Positions 35,671 through 45,909 of a stretch of DNA of 64,000 nt are shown in pieces; within the stretch, counting starts at the first letter, position 1, and the number at the start of each line of letters is the position of its first letter. Source of the DNA: Streptococcus oralis (GTDB lineage: Bacteria; Bacillota; Bacilli; Lactobacillales; Streptococcaceae); assembly GCF_016028255.1 (NCBI RefSeq), contig NZ_CP065707.1:1627001-1691000 (forward strand). Reading direction: 5' to 3'. The position numbers were made by a program, and so were the translations under genes. The notes below the pieces were generated by a model that was not told where the DNA came from, searched no databases, and saw only the letters and a list, made by a program, of their open reading frames with translations.

Positions 35671-37395
35671 CTAGTCCTCCTTTCCATGTTGAGATGCATT
35701 GATTTCGCGATAGACTTGGCTAGTTTTCATCAATTCCTCGTGCTTGCCAACAACTAGGAGCTCACCTTTTTCCAAGAGGAGAATCTGGTCAGCCATCTGA
35801 AGTGTCGAAGTCCGTTGAGAAATCAAGATTAAGCTTGTATTTGGCAAATTTTCTCGGATAGCTTTCAAGAGCTTGGACTCGGTAATGGTGTCGAGGGCCG
35901 AGGTCGCATCATCTAGGATGAGAAAGGGAGCTTGGCGCAATACCGCTCGTGCGATAGACAGCCTTTGTTTTTGTCCCCCTGAGAAATTTCGACCTCCAGC
36001 CTCAACTAGGGCATCCAAAAGTCCTTCCTTTTCACTGACAAAATCCTTAGCTTGCGCAATCTCCAAGGCCTGCCAGAGTTCTTGGTCAGATACTTCTTGA
36101 TTGAAACCTAGAGTCAAGTTGGAACGAATAGTTCCTTTAAAGAGTTCGACCTTTTGGGGCACATAGGCAATCCAAGACCGCCACTGCTCAAGATTATGAG
36201 GACTACATCCATCTCGATAAATGTCAATGCTTCCCTTATCTACTGGATAGAGTCCAAGTAAGACTTGCACCAAGCTTGATTTACCTGAACCAGTTCCCCC
36301 GATGATACCAAGAATTTGCCCTTGCTTCATATCAAAGGAAATGTTTCTTAGAGAAGGCTGGGCCGCATCAGGATAGGTAAAGGTTAATTCTTTGACTTGC
36401 AAAACCCGATCACCGGTAGCTTGTTTTTGTTCTAATTCTGAAAAAATATCTTCTGGAGCTTCAGTAAAAACTTCCTCAATTCGCTTGGCTGAGATATAGG
36501 ATTGATTAAGAGAATTTATCAGCATGGCGAGCTTAACCAATTCCACCAAGATCTGCAAGAGGTAGTTGATAAGGGCAATAAGAGCACCTTGACTGAGCAA
36601 GTCTCCTTGAATTGAAATATAACCCTGCCAGATGATGACAAGAAGAGTTCCATTAACAATCAGATAGGTCAGAGGTGTTAACAAACTAGACCAGAAACCC
36701 GTCTTTTCTTGCAATCTAGCATAAACTTGGTTAAGAGTTTGAAAAATTTGTAACTCTCGTTTTTCCTGACCAAAAGCACGAATAACTCGCATCCCTTGCA
36801 ATTGCTGGCGCGTTTCCTGAACCAGCTGATCCGTTTTCTTTCTGAGACTACTGTAGAGAGGATTGACCAACCGAGAGAGCCCTACAATGATAATCGTCAA
36901 AATCACAACCATAACTAAAAACCAGAAAGTCAGCTCAGCCGAGATGCGATAGGCCATAAAAATGGCTCCAAAAACGATAATAGGCGCTCGCAAAAAGAGA
37001 CGCAGGAATTGATTGATCCCAGTCTGAATCTGGTAAGTGTCTGAAGTCAAGCGAGTCACCAAGCTAGAAGTTGTCAGACGATCTCTGCTATCCTTGGGTA
37101 GGGAAAGAATATGACGATAAAGGTCGTCTGTCAGTTCTTTGGCAAACCCAACCGCTGCCTTTGCTGAGTAAAACTGAGCTACCAATGCCACTAAAACGCC
37201 AATCACTGCAAAGATAAGGAGCAGGCCAATCTGCATCCAGAGGTGTCCTTGATCTCTCTGAGGCAAGGATTGGTCAACAATCCCAGCAATCACCATGGGA
37301 ACCAAGAGTTCAAAAACAGCTTCTAGCAGCTTGAACAAGGGTGCCAAAATTGATTCTTTGATGTAGGGTTTGAAGTAAGATAGTAAGTGTTTCAT
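35671..37395 (-). CDS. ABC exporter half-transporter, partner A
   Basis: A 574-residue half-transporter with six N-terminal membrane helices and an ATPase domain: Walker A GGTGSGKSS, canonical signature FSGGQKQR, and Walker B FLILDDATS, where Asp replaces the catalytic Glu. This is the mark of the degenerate-site subunit of heterodimeric exporters. It precedes partner B by one base. A drug or peptide is the likely cargo; from memory the locus corresponds to a pneumococcal pair other than PatAB. Confidence 0.9.
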   Translation of the reverse strand: MKHLLSYFKPYIKESILAPLFKLLEAVFELLVPMVIAGIVDQSLPQRDQGHLWMQIGLLLIFAVIGVLVALVAQFYSAKAAVGFAKELTDDLYRHILSLPKDSRDRLTTSSLVTRLTSDTYQIQTGINQFLRLFLRAPIIVFGAIFMAYRISAELTFWFLVMVVILTIIIVGLSRLVNPLYSSLRKKTDQLVQETRQQLQGMRVIRAFGQEKRELQIFQTLNQVYARLQEKTGFWSSLLTPLTYLIVNGTLLVIIWQGYISIQGDLLSQGALIALINYLLQILVELVKLAMLINSLNQSYISAKRIEEVFTEAPEDIFSELEQKQATGDRVLQVKELTFTYPDAAQPSLRNISFDMKQGQILGIIGGTGSGKSSLVQVLLGLYPVDKGSIDIYRDGCSPHNLEQWRSWIAYVPQKVELFKGTIRSNLTLGFNQEVSDQELWQALEIAQAKDFVSEKEGLLDALVEAGGRNFSGGQKQRLSIARAVLRQAPFLILDDATSALDTITESKLLKAIRENLPNTSLILISQRTSTLQMADQILLLEKGELLVVGKHEELMKTSQVYREINASQHGKED

Positions 37396-37430
37396 AAGTC
37401 CCTTCTATTCTTATTCTGGAAACGAAGAAA

Positions 37431-37444
37431 GTGGGAAGTCCCAC
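37431..37444 (-). terminator. Short hairpin after msrAB
   Basis: GTGGGA-AG-TCCCAC, six base pairs with a 2-base nominal loop, extended on the minus strand by a T-rich stretch. A weak terminator candidate between msrAB and the ABC exporter genes. Confidence 0.4.
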
Positions 37445-37452
37445 CCTCAGTT

Positions 37453-38391
37453 TTATTTGTTTAAGTAAGGTAATAGATAGCCATATCCTGCTTTTTCCAT
37501 CTCATCCTTGGCCACAAAGCGCAAAGAGGCAGAATTAATACAGTAACGCAGGCCACCTAACTCCTGCGGTCCATCTGTGAAAACATGACCCAAGTGAGCA
37601 TTTCCTGACCGAGAACGAACCTCGATTCGCTCCATTCCATGACTCAAGTCCTTGTAATAGTGAATCAACTCCTTGGAAATCGGACGACTAAAACTTGGCC
37701 AACCACAACCTGAAGCAAACTTATCCTTTGCAAAAAAGAGTGGTTCACCCGTCGTGATGTCTACATAAATCCCTTCTTCAAAGGTTTGGTCATAGGCATT
37801 GGTAAATGGCGCCTCTGTAGCAGCTTCTTGGGTAACACGGTATGACTCTGCTGACAAACTTTCCCTTAACACTTCTTGACTAGGCTTTTCATAGTTTGCC
37901 GCATCAACTAATGGCTTCTCCGCATCGGTCACATCGATATGACAGTAACCTGAAGGATTTTTCTTAAGATAGTCTTGGTGGTAATCTTCTGCTAGAATGT
38001 AGTGGCGAAGTTTCTCCACTTCCACTGCAATCTTTCGACCCAGCATACGCTTCTGCTCCTGCACCACTGTGTAGATAGCTGGCAGATCTGCTTCATCTTG
38101 GTAATAGATTCCGGTTCGATATTGGCGACCACGGTCATTTCCTTGTTGATTGATTGATAAGGGATCGATGACTCGGAAATAATAAAGCAATATTTCTCTG
38201 AGTGACACTGTTTTCTCGTCATAAATCACTTGAACCGTTTCTGCATGGTCTGTTTCCTTGAGCAGCTGATAATTGGTCGTTTCGACTTGCCCATTAGCGT
38301 AGCCAACACTGGTTGCTAGCACTCCAGAAATTCGCGAAAAATACTCCTCTAGGCCCCAAAAACAACCACCTGCTAAATAAATTTCTGCCAT
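37453..38391 (-). CDS. msrAB: Methionine sulfoxide reductase, MsrA-MsrB fusion (cytoplasmic type)
   Basis: A 312-residue fusion. The MsrA half starts [20 protein letters not shown] with catalytic Cys10 in GCFWG. The MsrB half begins about residue 178 and contains [10 protein letters not shown] and [11 protein letters not shown] with its catalytic Cys. It repairs both epimers of methionine sulfoxide. No signal peptide is present, so it is the cytoplasmic pneumococcal MsrAB1 type, not the extracellular MsrAB2. SD AGGAGAAAC lies upstream. A BOX repeat sits 30 bases ahead, between it and thrB. Confidence 0.96.
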   Translation of the reverse strand: MAEIYLAGGCFWGLEEYFSRISGVLATSVGYANGQVETTNYQLLKETDHAETVQVIYDEKTVSLREILLYYFRVIDPLSINQQGNDRGRQYRTGIYYQDEADLPAIYTVVQEQKRMLGRKIAVEVEKLRHYILAEDYHQDYLKKNPSGYCHIDVTDAEKPLVDAANYEKPSQEVLRESLSAESYRVTQEAATEAPFTNAYDQTFEEGIYVDITTGEPLFFAKDKFASGCGWPSFSRPISKELIHYYKDLSHGMERIEVRSRSGNAHLGHVFTDGPQELGGLRYCINSASLRFVAKDEMEKAGYGYLLPYLNK

Positions 38392-38420
38392 CTTCGTTTC
38401 TCCTTTATCAAGTTTTTAAC

Positions 38421-38584
38421 TAATACTCTTCGAAAATCAAATTCAAACCACGTCAGCTTACATCTGCAACCTCAAAACAGTATTTTGAGCTAACTTCGTC
38501 AGTTTCATCTACAACCTCAAAACCATGTTTTGAGCAACCTGCGGCTAGCTTCCTAGTCTGCTCTTTGATTTTCATTGAGTATAA
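38421..38584 (-). repeat. BOX repeat element (A1-B1-C1)
   Basis: On the minus strand it opens with boxA (TATACTCAATGAAAATCAAA, 38584 downward), then one boxB unit, and ends with boxC (CGAAGAGTATTA, to 38421). The internal hairpins (CTCAAAACA.../...TTTTGAG) are clear. BOX elements are the classic mitis-group intergenic repeats, mobilised in trans by an IS transposase and able to alter neighbouring expression. It lies between thrB and msrAB, both read on the minus strand. The open frame overlapping it is not a gene. Confidence 0.93.
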
Positions 38585-38651
38585 ACTTCTTTTCAAAAAA
38601 AGGACAGGAAGCCCTCTAGTCGAGACTTTCCCCATCCTATCTTCTATTTCT

Positions 38652-39521
38652 TTACTTTGTTTCGACACGGACACCTTGCGTATCAACTTTCAAATCATGA
38701 AGTTTGCCTTTGAAGGGTTGCTTTTGTAATTCTTCCTTAATCGCTGGCATCTTATCATGAGAAGCCAAGACCATAACTGTCGGCCCTGCTCCAGAGAGAT
38801 AGGTCGCATAGGCACCATTCTCTTTAGCTACTTGCTTAATCGTCGCAAATTCACGGACCAGACTTTGACGATAACGCTCATGGAAGAGGTCCCCCTCGAT
38901 TGCTTGTCCAGCTGTCACCATATCTCCTGCTAACAAGGCTGCAACGGCCACATTGGCGATAGAACTAGCAGCAACAGCTTCCTTGTAGGACAATTTCTTA
39001 GGCAAGACACGACGGCTATCTCGAGTGCGTAATTCATAGTTGGGAATATAAGCTAGAAAATAACACTCTGGGAAGTCAGCCACAATTGCTGAAACGTGAC
39101 CTTCAACGGAGCTGGCAATAACGAGATTACCGTAAATTGCTGGAGCTACATTGTCAGGATGCCCTTCAATCTTAGTAGCCAGCTGCAATTTGTCGTGGTC
39201 AGATAAGTTGAGCTTGCCCAGCTGGTTAGCTAGTTCAATCCCGGCAACAATAACCGAGCTAGAAGAACCCAAACCACGCGCCAAGGGAACATCACTAGTC
39301 ATTTTCAAACGTCTTGGTTGTATGTCCGGCGCAATTTGCAAGGCAATCTTGAGTAAAAGGTTGCGCTCATCGTGGGGAATCCATTTGCCAATCTGGTGTT
39401 CAATCAACCACTCATCTCGTTCTTCACAGACCTCAATTTGAAGATATTTGGTTACAGCTACACCGACCGAATCAAAACCTGGCCCGATATTGGCACTGGT
39501 TGCAGGTACAATAATCTTCAT
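38652..39521 (-). CDS. thrB: Homoserine kinase
   Basis: A 289-residue GHMP kinase that phosphorylates homoserine on the way to threonine. It starts [20 protein letters not shown], the family N-terminus, with the ATP motif [13 protein letters not shown] (about 82-94) and the C-terminal [13 protein letters not shown]. The start codon is one base after the hom stop, with GGAG inside the end of hom, so translation is coupled. The BOX element follows. Confidence 0.96.
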   Translation of the reverse strand: MKIIVPATSANIGPGFDSVGVAVTKYLQIEVCEERDEWLIEHQIGKWIPHDERNLLLKIALQIAPDIQPRRLKMTSDVPLARGLGSSSSVIVAGIELANQLGKLNLSDHDKLQLATKIEGHPDNVAPAIYGNLVIASSVEGHVSAIVADFPECYFLAYIPNYELRTRDSRRVLPKKLSYKEAVAASSIANVAVAALLAGDMVTAGQAIEGDLFHERYRQSLVREFATIKQVAKENGAYATYLSGAGPTVMVLASHDKMPAIKEELQKQPFKGKLHDLKVDTQGVRVETK

Positions 39522-39522
39522 C

Positions 39523-40809
39523 TTATTCTCCTAACACCTTGAAGGTATTCAAGAGGTCAAATTCTGAAGCTTTGGCCAACTCAGCTGAAACATTCTCAAG
39601 CTGTGCTTTATTAATCTTATGAGTGATAATCACTACACGCGCCTTGTCACCCTCTTTGCCATCTTGGAGGATTTGCTTGAAGGAAATATCTTGAGCATTA
39701 AAGATTTCAGCAAGTTTCAAGACCTGACCTTTTGAATCTGGTGCCAAGATTGAGAAATAGTAGTTTGCTTTAACATCTTCTGGATTTGCCAAGACCAATT
39801 CACGGCTATATTCGTTGAAGTTTTTGCCAATGGTACCATCATTCAAACGACGAACGATACGGACAATATCTGCTACAACACTTGTTGCAGTTGGTTTTTG
39901 ACCCGCACCTGGTCCGTAGTACATAGACTCACCGATACCGATAGATTCTACAAATACAGCGTTCATGACCCCATTCACACTGGCAAGTGGATGTGTTTTG
40001 GGCAGGAAGGTTGGAGTCACTTCTGCAGCAATGCCTGAAGGAGTTTCCTCGATAGAACCTACCAATTTCACTACATAGCCTAGATTTTGGGCTACAGCTA
40101 CGTCTTCTGGTGTGATGTTACGGATTCCCTTGTGGGCTACATCGTCAAAGGCAACCTTCATACCAAAAGCAAACTGGCTCAAAATCACCATCTTGTAGGC
40201 TGCGTCAATCCCATCCACGTCATTTGTAGGGTCGCTTTCTGCAAATCCTAATCTTTGAGCTTCAGCCAGAGCATCATCATAAGACCAGCCTTCTTCGACC
40301 ATTTTGGTCATCATAAAGTTAGAAGTTCCGTTAACGACACCAAGAACACGCGTGATTTTATCAGAAGCCAATGAATTTGCCAAAGTACGAAGAATTGGAA
40401 TCCCACCAGCTACTGCTGCTTCGTAGTAAAGTGCTACATTATGATCTTTAGCGATTTCTAACAATTCTGCGCCATGTACAGCCAAAAGGTCCTTGTTAGC
40501 AGTAACAACGTGTTTCCCAGCTTCCAAGGCACGAGTGATAAAGGTTTTAGCTGGTTCGATACGCCCCATCAATTCCACTACGATTGTAATGTCCTTGTCT
40601 GCTAAAATATCATCTACATTGGTTACAAAGTTAAAGTCATTTCCTACTGCAAGCAAGCGGTTCTTTTCATCTTCATCCTTGACCAATACCTTGGCTACTT
40701 CAATCTCTGAATGAGCTGACTGAACGATTTTTTCTCCATTTTCCTTTAGGAGGAAAGGCACGCCACTTGCAACGGTACCAAATCCAAGTAAAGCAATTTT
40801 AACTGTCAT
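39523..40809 (-). CDS. hom: Homoserine dehydrogenase
   Basis: A 428-residue oxidoreductase with an N-terminal NAD(P) fold ([16 protein letters not shown]), catalytic domain ([42 protein letters not shown]), and a C-terminal ACT regulatory domain (from about 350, [21 protein letters not shown]), which usually mediates threonine feedback. It makes homoserine for threonine and methionine. It is the first gene of hom-thrB; an extended -10 (TGT, TATAAT on minus at 40846-40841) lies upstream. Confidence 0.97.
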   Translation of the reverse strand: MTVKIALLGFGTVASGVPFLLKENGEKIVQSAHSEIEVAKVLVKDEDEKNRLLAVGNDFNFVTNVDDILADKDITIVVELMGRIEPAKTFITRALEAGKHVVTANKDLLAVHGAELLEIAKDHNVALYYEAAVAGGIPILRTLANSLASDKITRVLGVVNGTSNFMMTKMVEEGWSYDDALAEAQRLGFAESDPTNDVDGIDAAYKMVILSQFAFGMKVAFDDVAHKGIRNITPEDVAVAQNLGYVVKLVGSIEETPSGIAAEVTPTFLPKTHPLASVNGVMNAVFVESIGIGESMYYGPGAGQKPTATSVVADIVRIVRRLNDGTIGKNFNEYSRELVLANPEDVKANYYFSILAPDSKGQVLKLAEIFNAQDISFKQILQDGKEGDKARVVIITHKINKAQLENVSAELAKASEFDLLNTFKVLGE

Positions 40810-40907
40810 GTTTGTCTCCTAGAAATTTTCTGATATAGCCATTATAACAGAATTTTGTGAAAATTCCTATTATAGTAAATCACTATTTCAGTCTAGTAAA
40901 GAAAAAA

Positions 40908-40925
40908 CGAATCCCATGATTCGTC
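40908..40925 (-). terminator. Terminator after mecA
   Basis: ACGAATC-CCAT-GATTCGT, then TTTTTTCTTT on the minus strand. Confidence 0.8.
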
Positions 40926-40956
40926 TTTCTTGATAAATGAAAATTGATTTTAAAAA

Positions 40957-41697
40957 TTATGAACGAATCTTTTGCAGACCGAGAACTGCGTCATGGTTAA
41001 TCAATATTTGCCCATACTCTTGCAAGACTGAACGACTGATGTCACTGTCGTCTGCAAATTCACGCATACGAGCCAAGAGCCAAGCTGGGTATGGACTTGG
41101 ATGATTTTCAATATTGACTAAAATTGTCAAATAATAGTGGTCATTCATCTTATAGAGTTCAGATGTTTCCATCTCAAAAGTCACTGTTTTAGCAAAAGCC
41201 ACTAGGTCAGCAAGGCTTGCAAAGCGCAGGATGTAGTAGATATAAGGTTCTTTCTTATTCTCCGTCTCCTTGTTCGCTTGCTCTTGCTCTTCTTCTTTAG
41301 CTTCTACCTGTTCTAGAGATTGGATGGCCTCAATATCATCCTTGGTCTTTTCTGCGATGCTTTTTTCCAGAGTTTTGAGAAATTCATCTGGTGACATTTG
41401 GGCCAATTCTTCCATATCCGGCAGATCCGCCAAATCTTCAAAATCCAGATTTTGGTCAATCTTGGACTTGGTCACAAAGACGTCGACCTTGTCAGGTTTT
41501 GGCGTCACACGGAAACTCAGCATGCCACTATCCAAGAAATTGTCTGGCATTTCCAGTTCATCTAAAATAGCATAGAAAAACTCTTCGGTTTTTTCCTGAG
41601 GAACGAGAAAGTCTGCAATTTCCATTCCTCGATCCATCAAATCATCTAAAGTCATCGTGATTTTCAGTGTTGTATCACTAATTTGTTTCATCTTCAT
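40957..41697 (-). CDS. mecA: ClpC adaptor protein MecA
   Basis: A 246-residue adaptor that feeds targets such as the competence factors ComX/ComW to ClpCP. The N-terminal domain (MKMKQISDTTLKITMTLDDL) binds substrates; a low-complexity acidic linker (SLEQVEAKEEEQEQANKE, about 128-150) is followed by the ClpC-binding C-terminal domain (YYILRFASLADLVAFAK, SPYPAWLLARMREFADD). The start at 41697 has GAGG 9 bases upstream. It has its own promoter and terminator. Confidence 0.96.
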   Translation of the reverse strand: MKMKQISDTTLKITMTLDDLMDRGMEIADFLVPQEKTEEFFYAILDELEMPDNFLDSGMLSFRVTPKPDKVDVFVTKSKIDQNLDFEDLADLPDMEELAQMSPDEFLKTLEKSIAEKTKDDIEAIQSLEQVEAKEEEQEQANKETENKKEPYIYYILRFASLADLVAFAKTVTFEMETSELYKMNDHYYLTILVNIENHPSPYPAWLLARMREFADDSDISRSVLQEYGQILINHDAVLGLQKIRS

Positions 41698-41727
41698 ATC
41701 TAGTAACCTCTTACTTTCAGTCTATCT

Positions 41728-41756
41728 ATTATACTAGATTTTTACGATTTTATCAA
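41728..41756 (-). promoter_or_regulatory. Promoter of mecA
   Basis: On the minus strand TTGATA (41756-41751), a 17-bp spacer and TATAAT (41733-41728). Confidence 0.75.
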
Positions 41757-41777
41757 AAGAATGAAGCTGGAATGTGA

Positions 41778-41783
41778 TATAAT
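41778..41783 (+). promoter_or_regulatory. Extended -10 ahead of the flippase gene
   Basis: TGA-TATAAT (41775-41783) with no convincing -35; about 37 bases before the ATG. Confidence 0.5.
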
Positions 41784-41819
41784 ACTAGAGATAATGTTAC
41801 ATTTAAGAAAGAAAGTTCA

Positions 41820-43298
41820 ATGAAAAATATAAAAGTTAATGCCTTGGCTAGCTTGCTGGTCAATATTCTCAATATCGTTTTTCCTCTGATAACCAACCCT
41901 TATCTGACGCGGATCCTCAGCAAATCCAACTACGGTTATTTCAACACCGCCAATACCTGGGCTAGCTTTGTTATTCCACTAGCTGCCTTTGGGATATACA
42001 ACTACGGGATTCGTGCTATCAGTAAGGTCAAGGATGACAAGAATAAAATCAACTACGTCTTTTCTAAGTTGTTTTATATCTCGGTTTTCACCTCTCTCCT
42101 GACGACTGGTATCTACTTCCTCTTTATCTTCTTTGACACCAGCATTGAGAACCTGAAAGTTCTCTACTACATCCTAGGAGCCCAAGCTCTCTTCCAATTC
42201 CTCAATATCGAATGGATGAATGAGGCCTATGAAAACTATGCCTTTATCCTTTACAAGACATTGATTATTCGAATTACCATGCTGGTCGCTATCTTTGCCT
42301 TCGTTAAAACGGCTGATGATATCGTTCCTTATGCTATCGTCATGACAGCGACCACTATCCTCAACTACCTCCTTAGTTTTCTTTGGATTAAGAGAGAAGT
42401 TTCTTTTGTTAAAATTGGTTTCATCGAATTAGCTAAGGCTTCTAAACCACTCTTTACTATGCTTCTCCTGGCAAATGCCAATATGCTCTACACCTTGCTA
42501 GATAGAATGTTTATCACCAAGGGACCAGATGAAAACTATATTTCTTATTATACAATTGCCTATAGCATCGTCATGCTGATTGCTGGTGTCTTAAGTGGAG
42601 CTATCAGTGTCAGCATTCCACGTCTCGGCTACTACCTTGGGAAAAAGGATTACAATTCTTATAATTATCTTGTAAATCAAGCGGCATCATTATTCTATTT
42701 TCTCATGATTCCAACTAGTTTCGGGATTATGATTTTAGGAAAGTACGCAACGGTTATCTACTCTTCTGAAAAGTATCTTGAGGCAGGTATCGTGACCAGC
42801 GTCTTCGCCTTTCGAACCATTATCTGGGCTATTGAATTGATTCTTGGTAAGCAAATTATCTTTATCAATGACCACGAGAACCGCTTGACTGCTTTCTACT
42901 TTGCTGGTGGTGGCGCAAATCTCCTCTTCAACTGTATCTTATATATCAATAATATTTTTGCCCCTGAGTATTATATTGCTACTACCATTATTGCAGAAGC
43001 CATCGTTGTTCTCTTAGAAATTCATTTTATTAGGAAACATCAACTAATCAATTTAAAAGAAATCTTTGTGACCTTAACACGTTATGGTCTCATATCCCTT
43101 GGATTTATTCCGATCTTCTATATTTTCAAGATGATTTTCCAAATCAGTTCCTATACGGTGAACCTCAACATGATCCTCATGGTTCTCTCTACCATAGCTA
43201 CTTGTGGAATCTACTATCTCTTAACACTCTTTCTCACTAAGGATAAAACACTTCACTATGCACTGAACCTAGTATTAGCTAAGATCAAAAGAAACTAA
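41820..43298 (+). CDS. Polysaccharide flippase (MOP/PST superfamily)
   Basis: A 492-residue membrane protein with about 14 helices spread along its length. The start reads MKNIKVNALASLLVNILNIV and PLITNPYLTRILSKSNYGYF, the usual MATE/MOP opening of Wzx- and TacF-like flippases. It would turn lipid-linked repeat units across the membrane. It converges with the licD-pce operon through a very strong terminator, so it sits at the locus edge and may serve the same polymer. The specific substrate is not readable. Confidence 0.85.
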   Translation: MKNIKVNALASLLVNILNIVFPLITNPYLTRILSKSNYGYFNTANTWASFVIPLAAFGIYNYGIRAISKVKDDKNKINYVFSKLFYISVFTSLLTTGIYFLFIFFDTSIENLKVLYYILGAQALFQFLNIEWMNEAYENYAFILYKTLIIRITMLVAIFAFVKTADDIVPYAIVMTATTILNYLLSFLWIKREVSFVKIGFIELAKASKPLFTMLLLANANMLYTLLDRMFITKGPDENYISYYTIAYSIVMLIAGVLSGAISVSIPRLGYYLGKKDYNSYNYLVNQAASLFYFLMIPTSFGIMILGKYATVIYSSEKYLEAGIVTSVFAFRTIIWAIELILGKQIIFINDHENRLTAFYFAGGGANLLFNCILYINNIFAPEYYIATTIIAEAIVVLLEIHFIRKHQLINLKEIFVTLTRYGLISLGFIPIFYIFKMIFQISSYTVNLNMILMVLSTIATCGIYYLLTLFLTKDKTLHYALNLVLAKIKRN

Positions 43299-43301
43299 AA
43301 G

Positions 43302-43341
43302 AACACCCTACTGATAAACGCTCGTTTATCAGTAGGGTGTT
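43302..43341. terminator. Long bidirectional terminator, flippase and pce
   Basis: A perfect 19-bp stem (43302-43320 with 43323-43341) with the A-run before and T-rich sequence after, between convergent genes. Confidence 0.85.
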
Positions 43342-43347
43342 TCTTAT

Positions 43348-45873
43348 TTATTCTTTTTCTTTCTTGTCAGAAGTATTGGCTTCTAGATTTGAATCTTGTT
43401 TTGGCTGTTCAGCAATAGAAGAACTAGCTTCTTGCTTCTTCTCTGACTGATCTGCTTCGCCATTGACAGCAGCAACAGCCTGTCTCCAAATGCCTTCCTC
43501 GTTTACCTTATAACCATCCGGTGTAGTGGCATTTTTCAACAAGGAACCATCTGTTTGGAAATAGTACCAATTACCGTCAATTCGTTTCCAACCGGTCTGC
43601 ATAGCTCCTGATTCATCAAAGTAATAATGATCACCATTTACTTTATGAAGGCCAACCAACATGATGCCATCTTCAGGATTGAGATAATACCAGATTTCTT
43701 TATCCTTTATCCAACCTGTTTTCATAGCTCCATTTGCTTCAAAGTAACGATAATGATTATCAAACCATTTCCAGCCTGTTTGCATAGCTCCTGATGCACT
43801 AAAGTAATACTGCTTACCATCTACTTGTTGGAAACCGACCAACATGATGCCTTCCTGAGCTTCAAGGTAATACCATGTTCCTTGATCCTTCAACCAACCG
43901 GTCTTCATAGCTCCTGACTCAGCGTAGTAATACCAGTGTTTATCAAGCCACTGCCAGCCTGTTTGCATTGCACCGCTGGTATTCAAATAGTAACGAATAC
44001 CGTTGATTTCTTGTTTCCCAGTCTGCATAATACCATCTTGATTTAGGTAATACCATTTCTCATTATCCTTAATCCAGCCTGTTTTCATAGCTCCTGAGTT
44101 CGCATAGTAATACCAATTGTTCTCTAGCCATTTCCAGCCTGTTTGCATGGCACCACTAGCGTTCAAGTAGTAACGAGTACCATTTATATCTTGTTTTCCA
44201 GTGAGCATGATACCATCGTTGTCCAGATAATACCAAGTATCCTGATCCTTGACCCAACCAGTTTTCATAGCTCCAGAACTTGCAAAATAGTTCCAGTGAC
44301 CATCAACAAAGGCCCAGCCAGTTTGCATGACACCTTCTTGATTAAAGTAGTATGTGCTTCCATTGATATTCTTTTTACCAACGGTCTTTAGCCCATCCTC
44401 ATCATAGAAATACCAATCTGAATCAATCTTTTGCCAAGTTGAAGGATTACCTGCTGTTTGGAGTGCACCACTGTCTGCAAAGAACATCTTCTTGCCATTA
44501 AAGACTTGATTTCCTGTTAGCATCTTTCCATCTGCTGCAAAGAGATATTTCTTCCCTCCAATTTCAGAAAGTTCACTAAATCGTCTAGCGCCATTTGATT
44601 GGATATAATACCAAGAGCCATCCAGCTTGAACCAACCGCCTGTTTGCATTTTGCCATTTGAGTTGAGATAGTAATCATTCCCCTTAGCATTTTCTCCCCA
44701 ATCATCATTAAGGTGAAGCCAGCGTCCTGCTTGCATTTGCCCTTTTCCATTAAAGAAGTAAGTGGCTCCGCCAATCTCTTTCCAACCGATAGCCATTTCT
44801 CCATCTGCTAAACGATATTTCCAGTAGCCACCTTCTTGATACCATTTTTCGTCAACTACAGGGATGTCAGGGAAGAGATTAGAAACATTAGCAAATCCGC
44901 TATCACTAATATCAAAAACAGTTGCATCCTGAGTTTGACTAGAAGCTCTGAGAACTTGAATATTTTTCTTTTGGAGATATTCTCTGGTTGAAGCAACATT
45001 AATATCACCACCAGTTGTTTGAATAATCATCTTTGGTGATAGGTTTTCAAGAAAATTAATCGTATTTGAAATTGTCGCATCATAATGATGATTCCATTTC
45101 ATCATATCAACCTTGCCGATAACTGGACCTAACTTATCTTCTGCTCCTTCGGCATTATCCAAATCTCCACCAAGGTAGATTCTCTTTCCTGCCACAGTCA
45201 CCACTGAAACGATTGAGTTTGAGTTATCATCTCGAACTTTTTTCAGGTTACCATCAGCATCATATTCATTTTTATAATTATAGAGTTGGATATCCATATC
45301 ACCTAATTTAAAGTGACTATCCTCGTCTGTAATATTCTGAATAAGAGTAACCCCTCGTTTTTGTGCGGCTCTCAAAGCATTATCGTAATTAAAAAGATTA
45401 TCCCAGAGTCCCCAGTTTGCTGTGATCCGATCATCTGAATATTTTTTCAAATAAAACTTACCGACTTGATATCGATTGAGTATTTCGTCCGCTCCACCAA
45501 TATGGTCACTATGGACATGAGTTCCTATAATAAAATCTAATTTTTTAACACCAATCTGATCAAGATGGCGAATCAAACGGTCTTCCAAGACTTGATAATT
45601 TCTCATGGAAATCCCCCAACGACTTGGATAGCGTGGATCACTCCCATCAGGAAAGTCATAATCTTCCCCCATATCAATCAAGGCATAATGACCATTGCTT
45701 TCCAGAAGGATAGCATCACTCCCAGATTTTGCTTTAGTATTTATGAAATGGATACGATTGCCTGAACCAGCAGTAATGGTGTCTGCATTAACTTGTTGTG
45801 ATAAACCAATCAACACAAAAAGGAAAGCAAATAAACTATAACTGACTGATTTAACTAATTTTTTATTCTTCAT
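43348..45873 (-). CDS. pce: Teichoic acid phosphorylcholine esterase with choline-binding repeats (Pce/CbpE)
   Basis: An 841-residue secreted enzyme: signal peptide (1-31, cleavage after QQVNA), metallo-beta-lactamase domain with THVHSDHIGG, GGDLDN and WNHHYD metal ligands (to about residue 320), then about 20-21 choline-binding repeats of 20-21 residues from about residue 330 to 780, and a hydrophilic tail rich in E/K/S. Pce removes phosphocholine from some teichoic acid ends on the cell surface. It is longer than the pneumococcal enzyme, which has fewer repeats. ATG 45873 is preferred over the GTG at 45882 that lies in the SD. It is last in the licD operon, 36 bases downstream of a LicD gene. 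Confidence 0.93.
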   Translation of the reverse strand: MKNKKLVKSVSYSLFAFLFVLIGLSQQVNADTITAGSGNRIHFINTKAKSGSDAILLESNGHYALIDMGEDYDFPDGSDPRYPSRWGISMRNYQVLEDRLIRHLDQIGVKKLDFIIGTHVHSDHIGGADEILNRYQVGKFYLKKYSDDRITANWGLWDNLFNYDNALRAAQKRGVTLIQNITDEDSHFKLGDMDIQLYNYKNEYDADGNLKKVRDDNSNSIVSVVTVAGKRIYLGGDLDNAEGAEDKLGPVIGKVDMMKWNHHYDATISNTINFLENLSPKMIIQTTGGDINVASTREYLQKKNIQVLRASSQTQDATVFDISDSGFANVSNLFPDIPVVDEKWYQEGGYWKYRLADGEMAIGWKEIGGATYFFNGKGQMQAGRWLHLNDDWGENAKGNDYYLNSNGKMQTGGWFKLDGSWYYIQSNGARRFSELSEIGGKKYLFAADGKMLTGNQVFNGKKMFFADSGALQTAGNPSTWQKIDSDWYFYDEDGLKTVGKKNINGSTYYFNQEGVMQTGWAFVDGHWNYFASSGAMKTGWVKDQDTWYYLDNDGIMLTGKQDINGTRYYLNASGAMQTGWKWLENNWYYYANSGAMKTGWIKDNEKWYYLNQDGIMQTGKQEINGIRYYLNTSGAMQTGWQWLDKHWYYYAESGAMKTGWLKDQGTWYYLEAQEGIMLVGFQQVDGKQYYFSASGAMQTGWKWFDNHYRYFEANGAMKTGWIKDKEIWYYLNPEDGIMLVGLHKVNGDHYYFDESGAMQTGWKRIDGNWYYFQTDGSLLKNATTPDGYKVNEEGIWRQAVAAVNGEADQSEKKQEASSSIAEQPKQDSNLEANTSDKKEKE
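43573..44298 (-). repeat. 180-base supra-repeats within pce
   Basis: Residues ~526-767 of Pce consist of four tandem units of three choline-binding repeats. The order in each unit is one repeat with AMKTGW, one ending GIMxxG and one ending AMQTGW; two units carry a one-residue insertion. This implies duplication of 60-residue (180-bp) blocks, prone to length change by recombination. Confidence 0.8.
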
Positions 45874-45909
45874 CTTGAACACTCCTTTCTCGATGAAAAC
45901 AATCTCTTA

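Noticed and set aside
38453..38686. 77-codon open frame on the minus strand
   Set aside because: It is formed mostly by the BOX element and the end of thrB; no SD or protein-like composition.
43573..44298. Regular repeats that could suggest a CRISPR array
   Set aside because: They are in-frame coding repeats of choline-binding modules in pce, with no spacers or cas genes.
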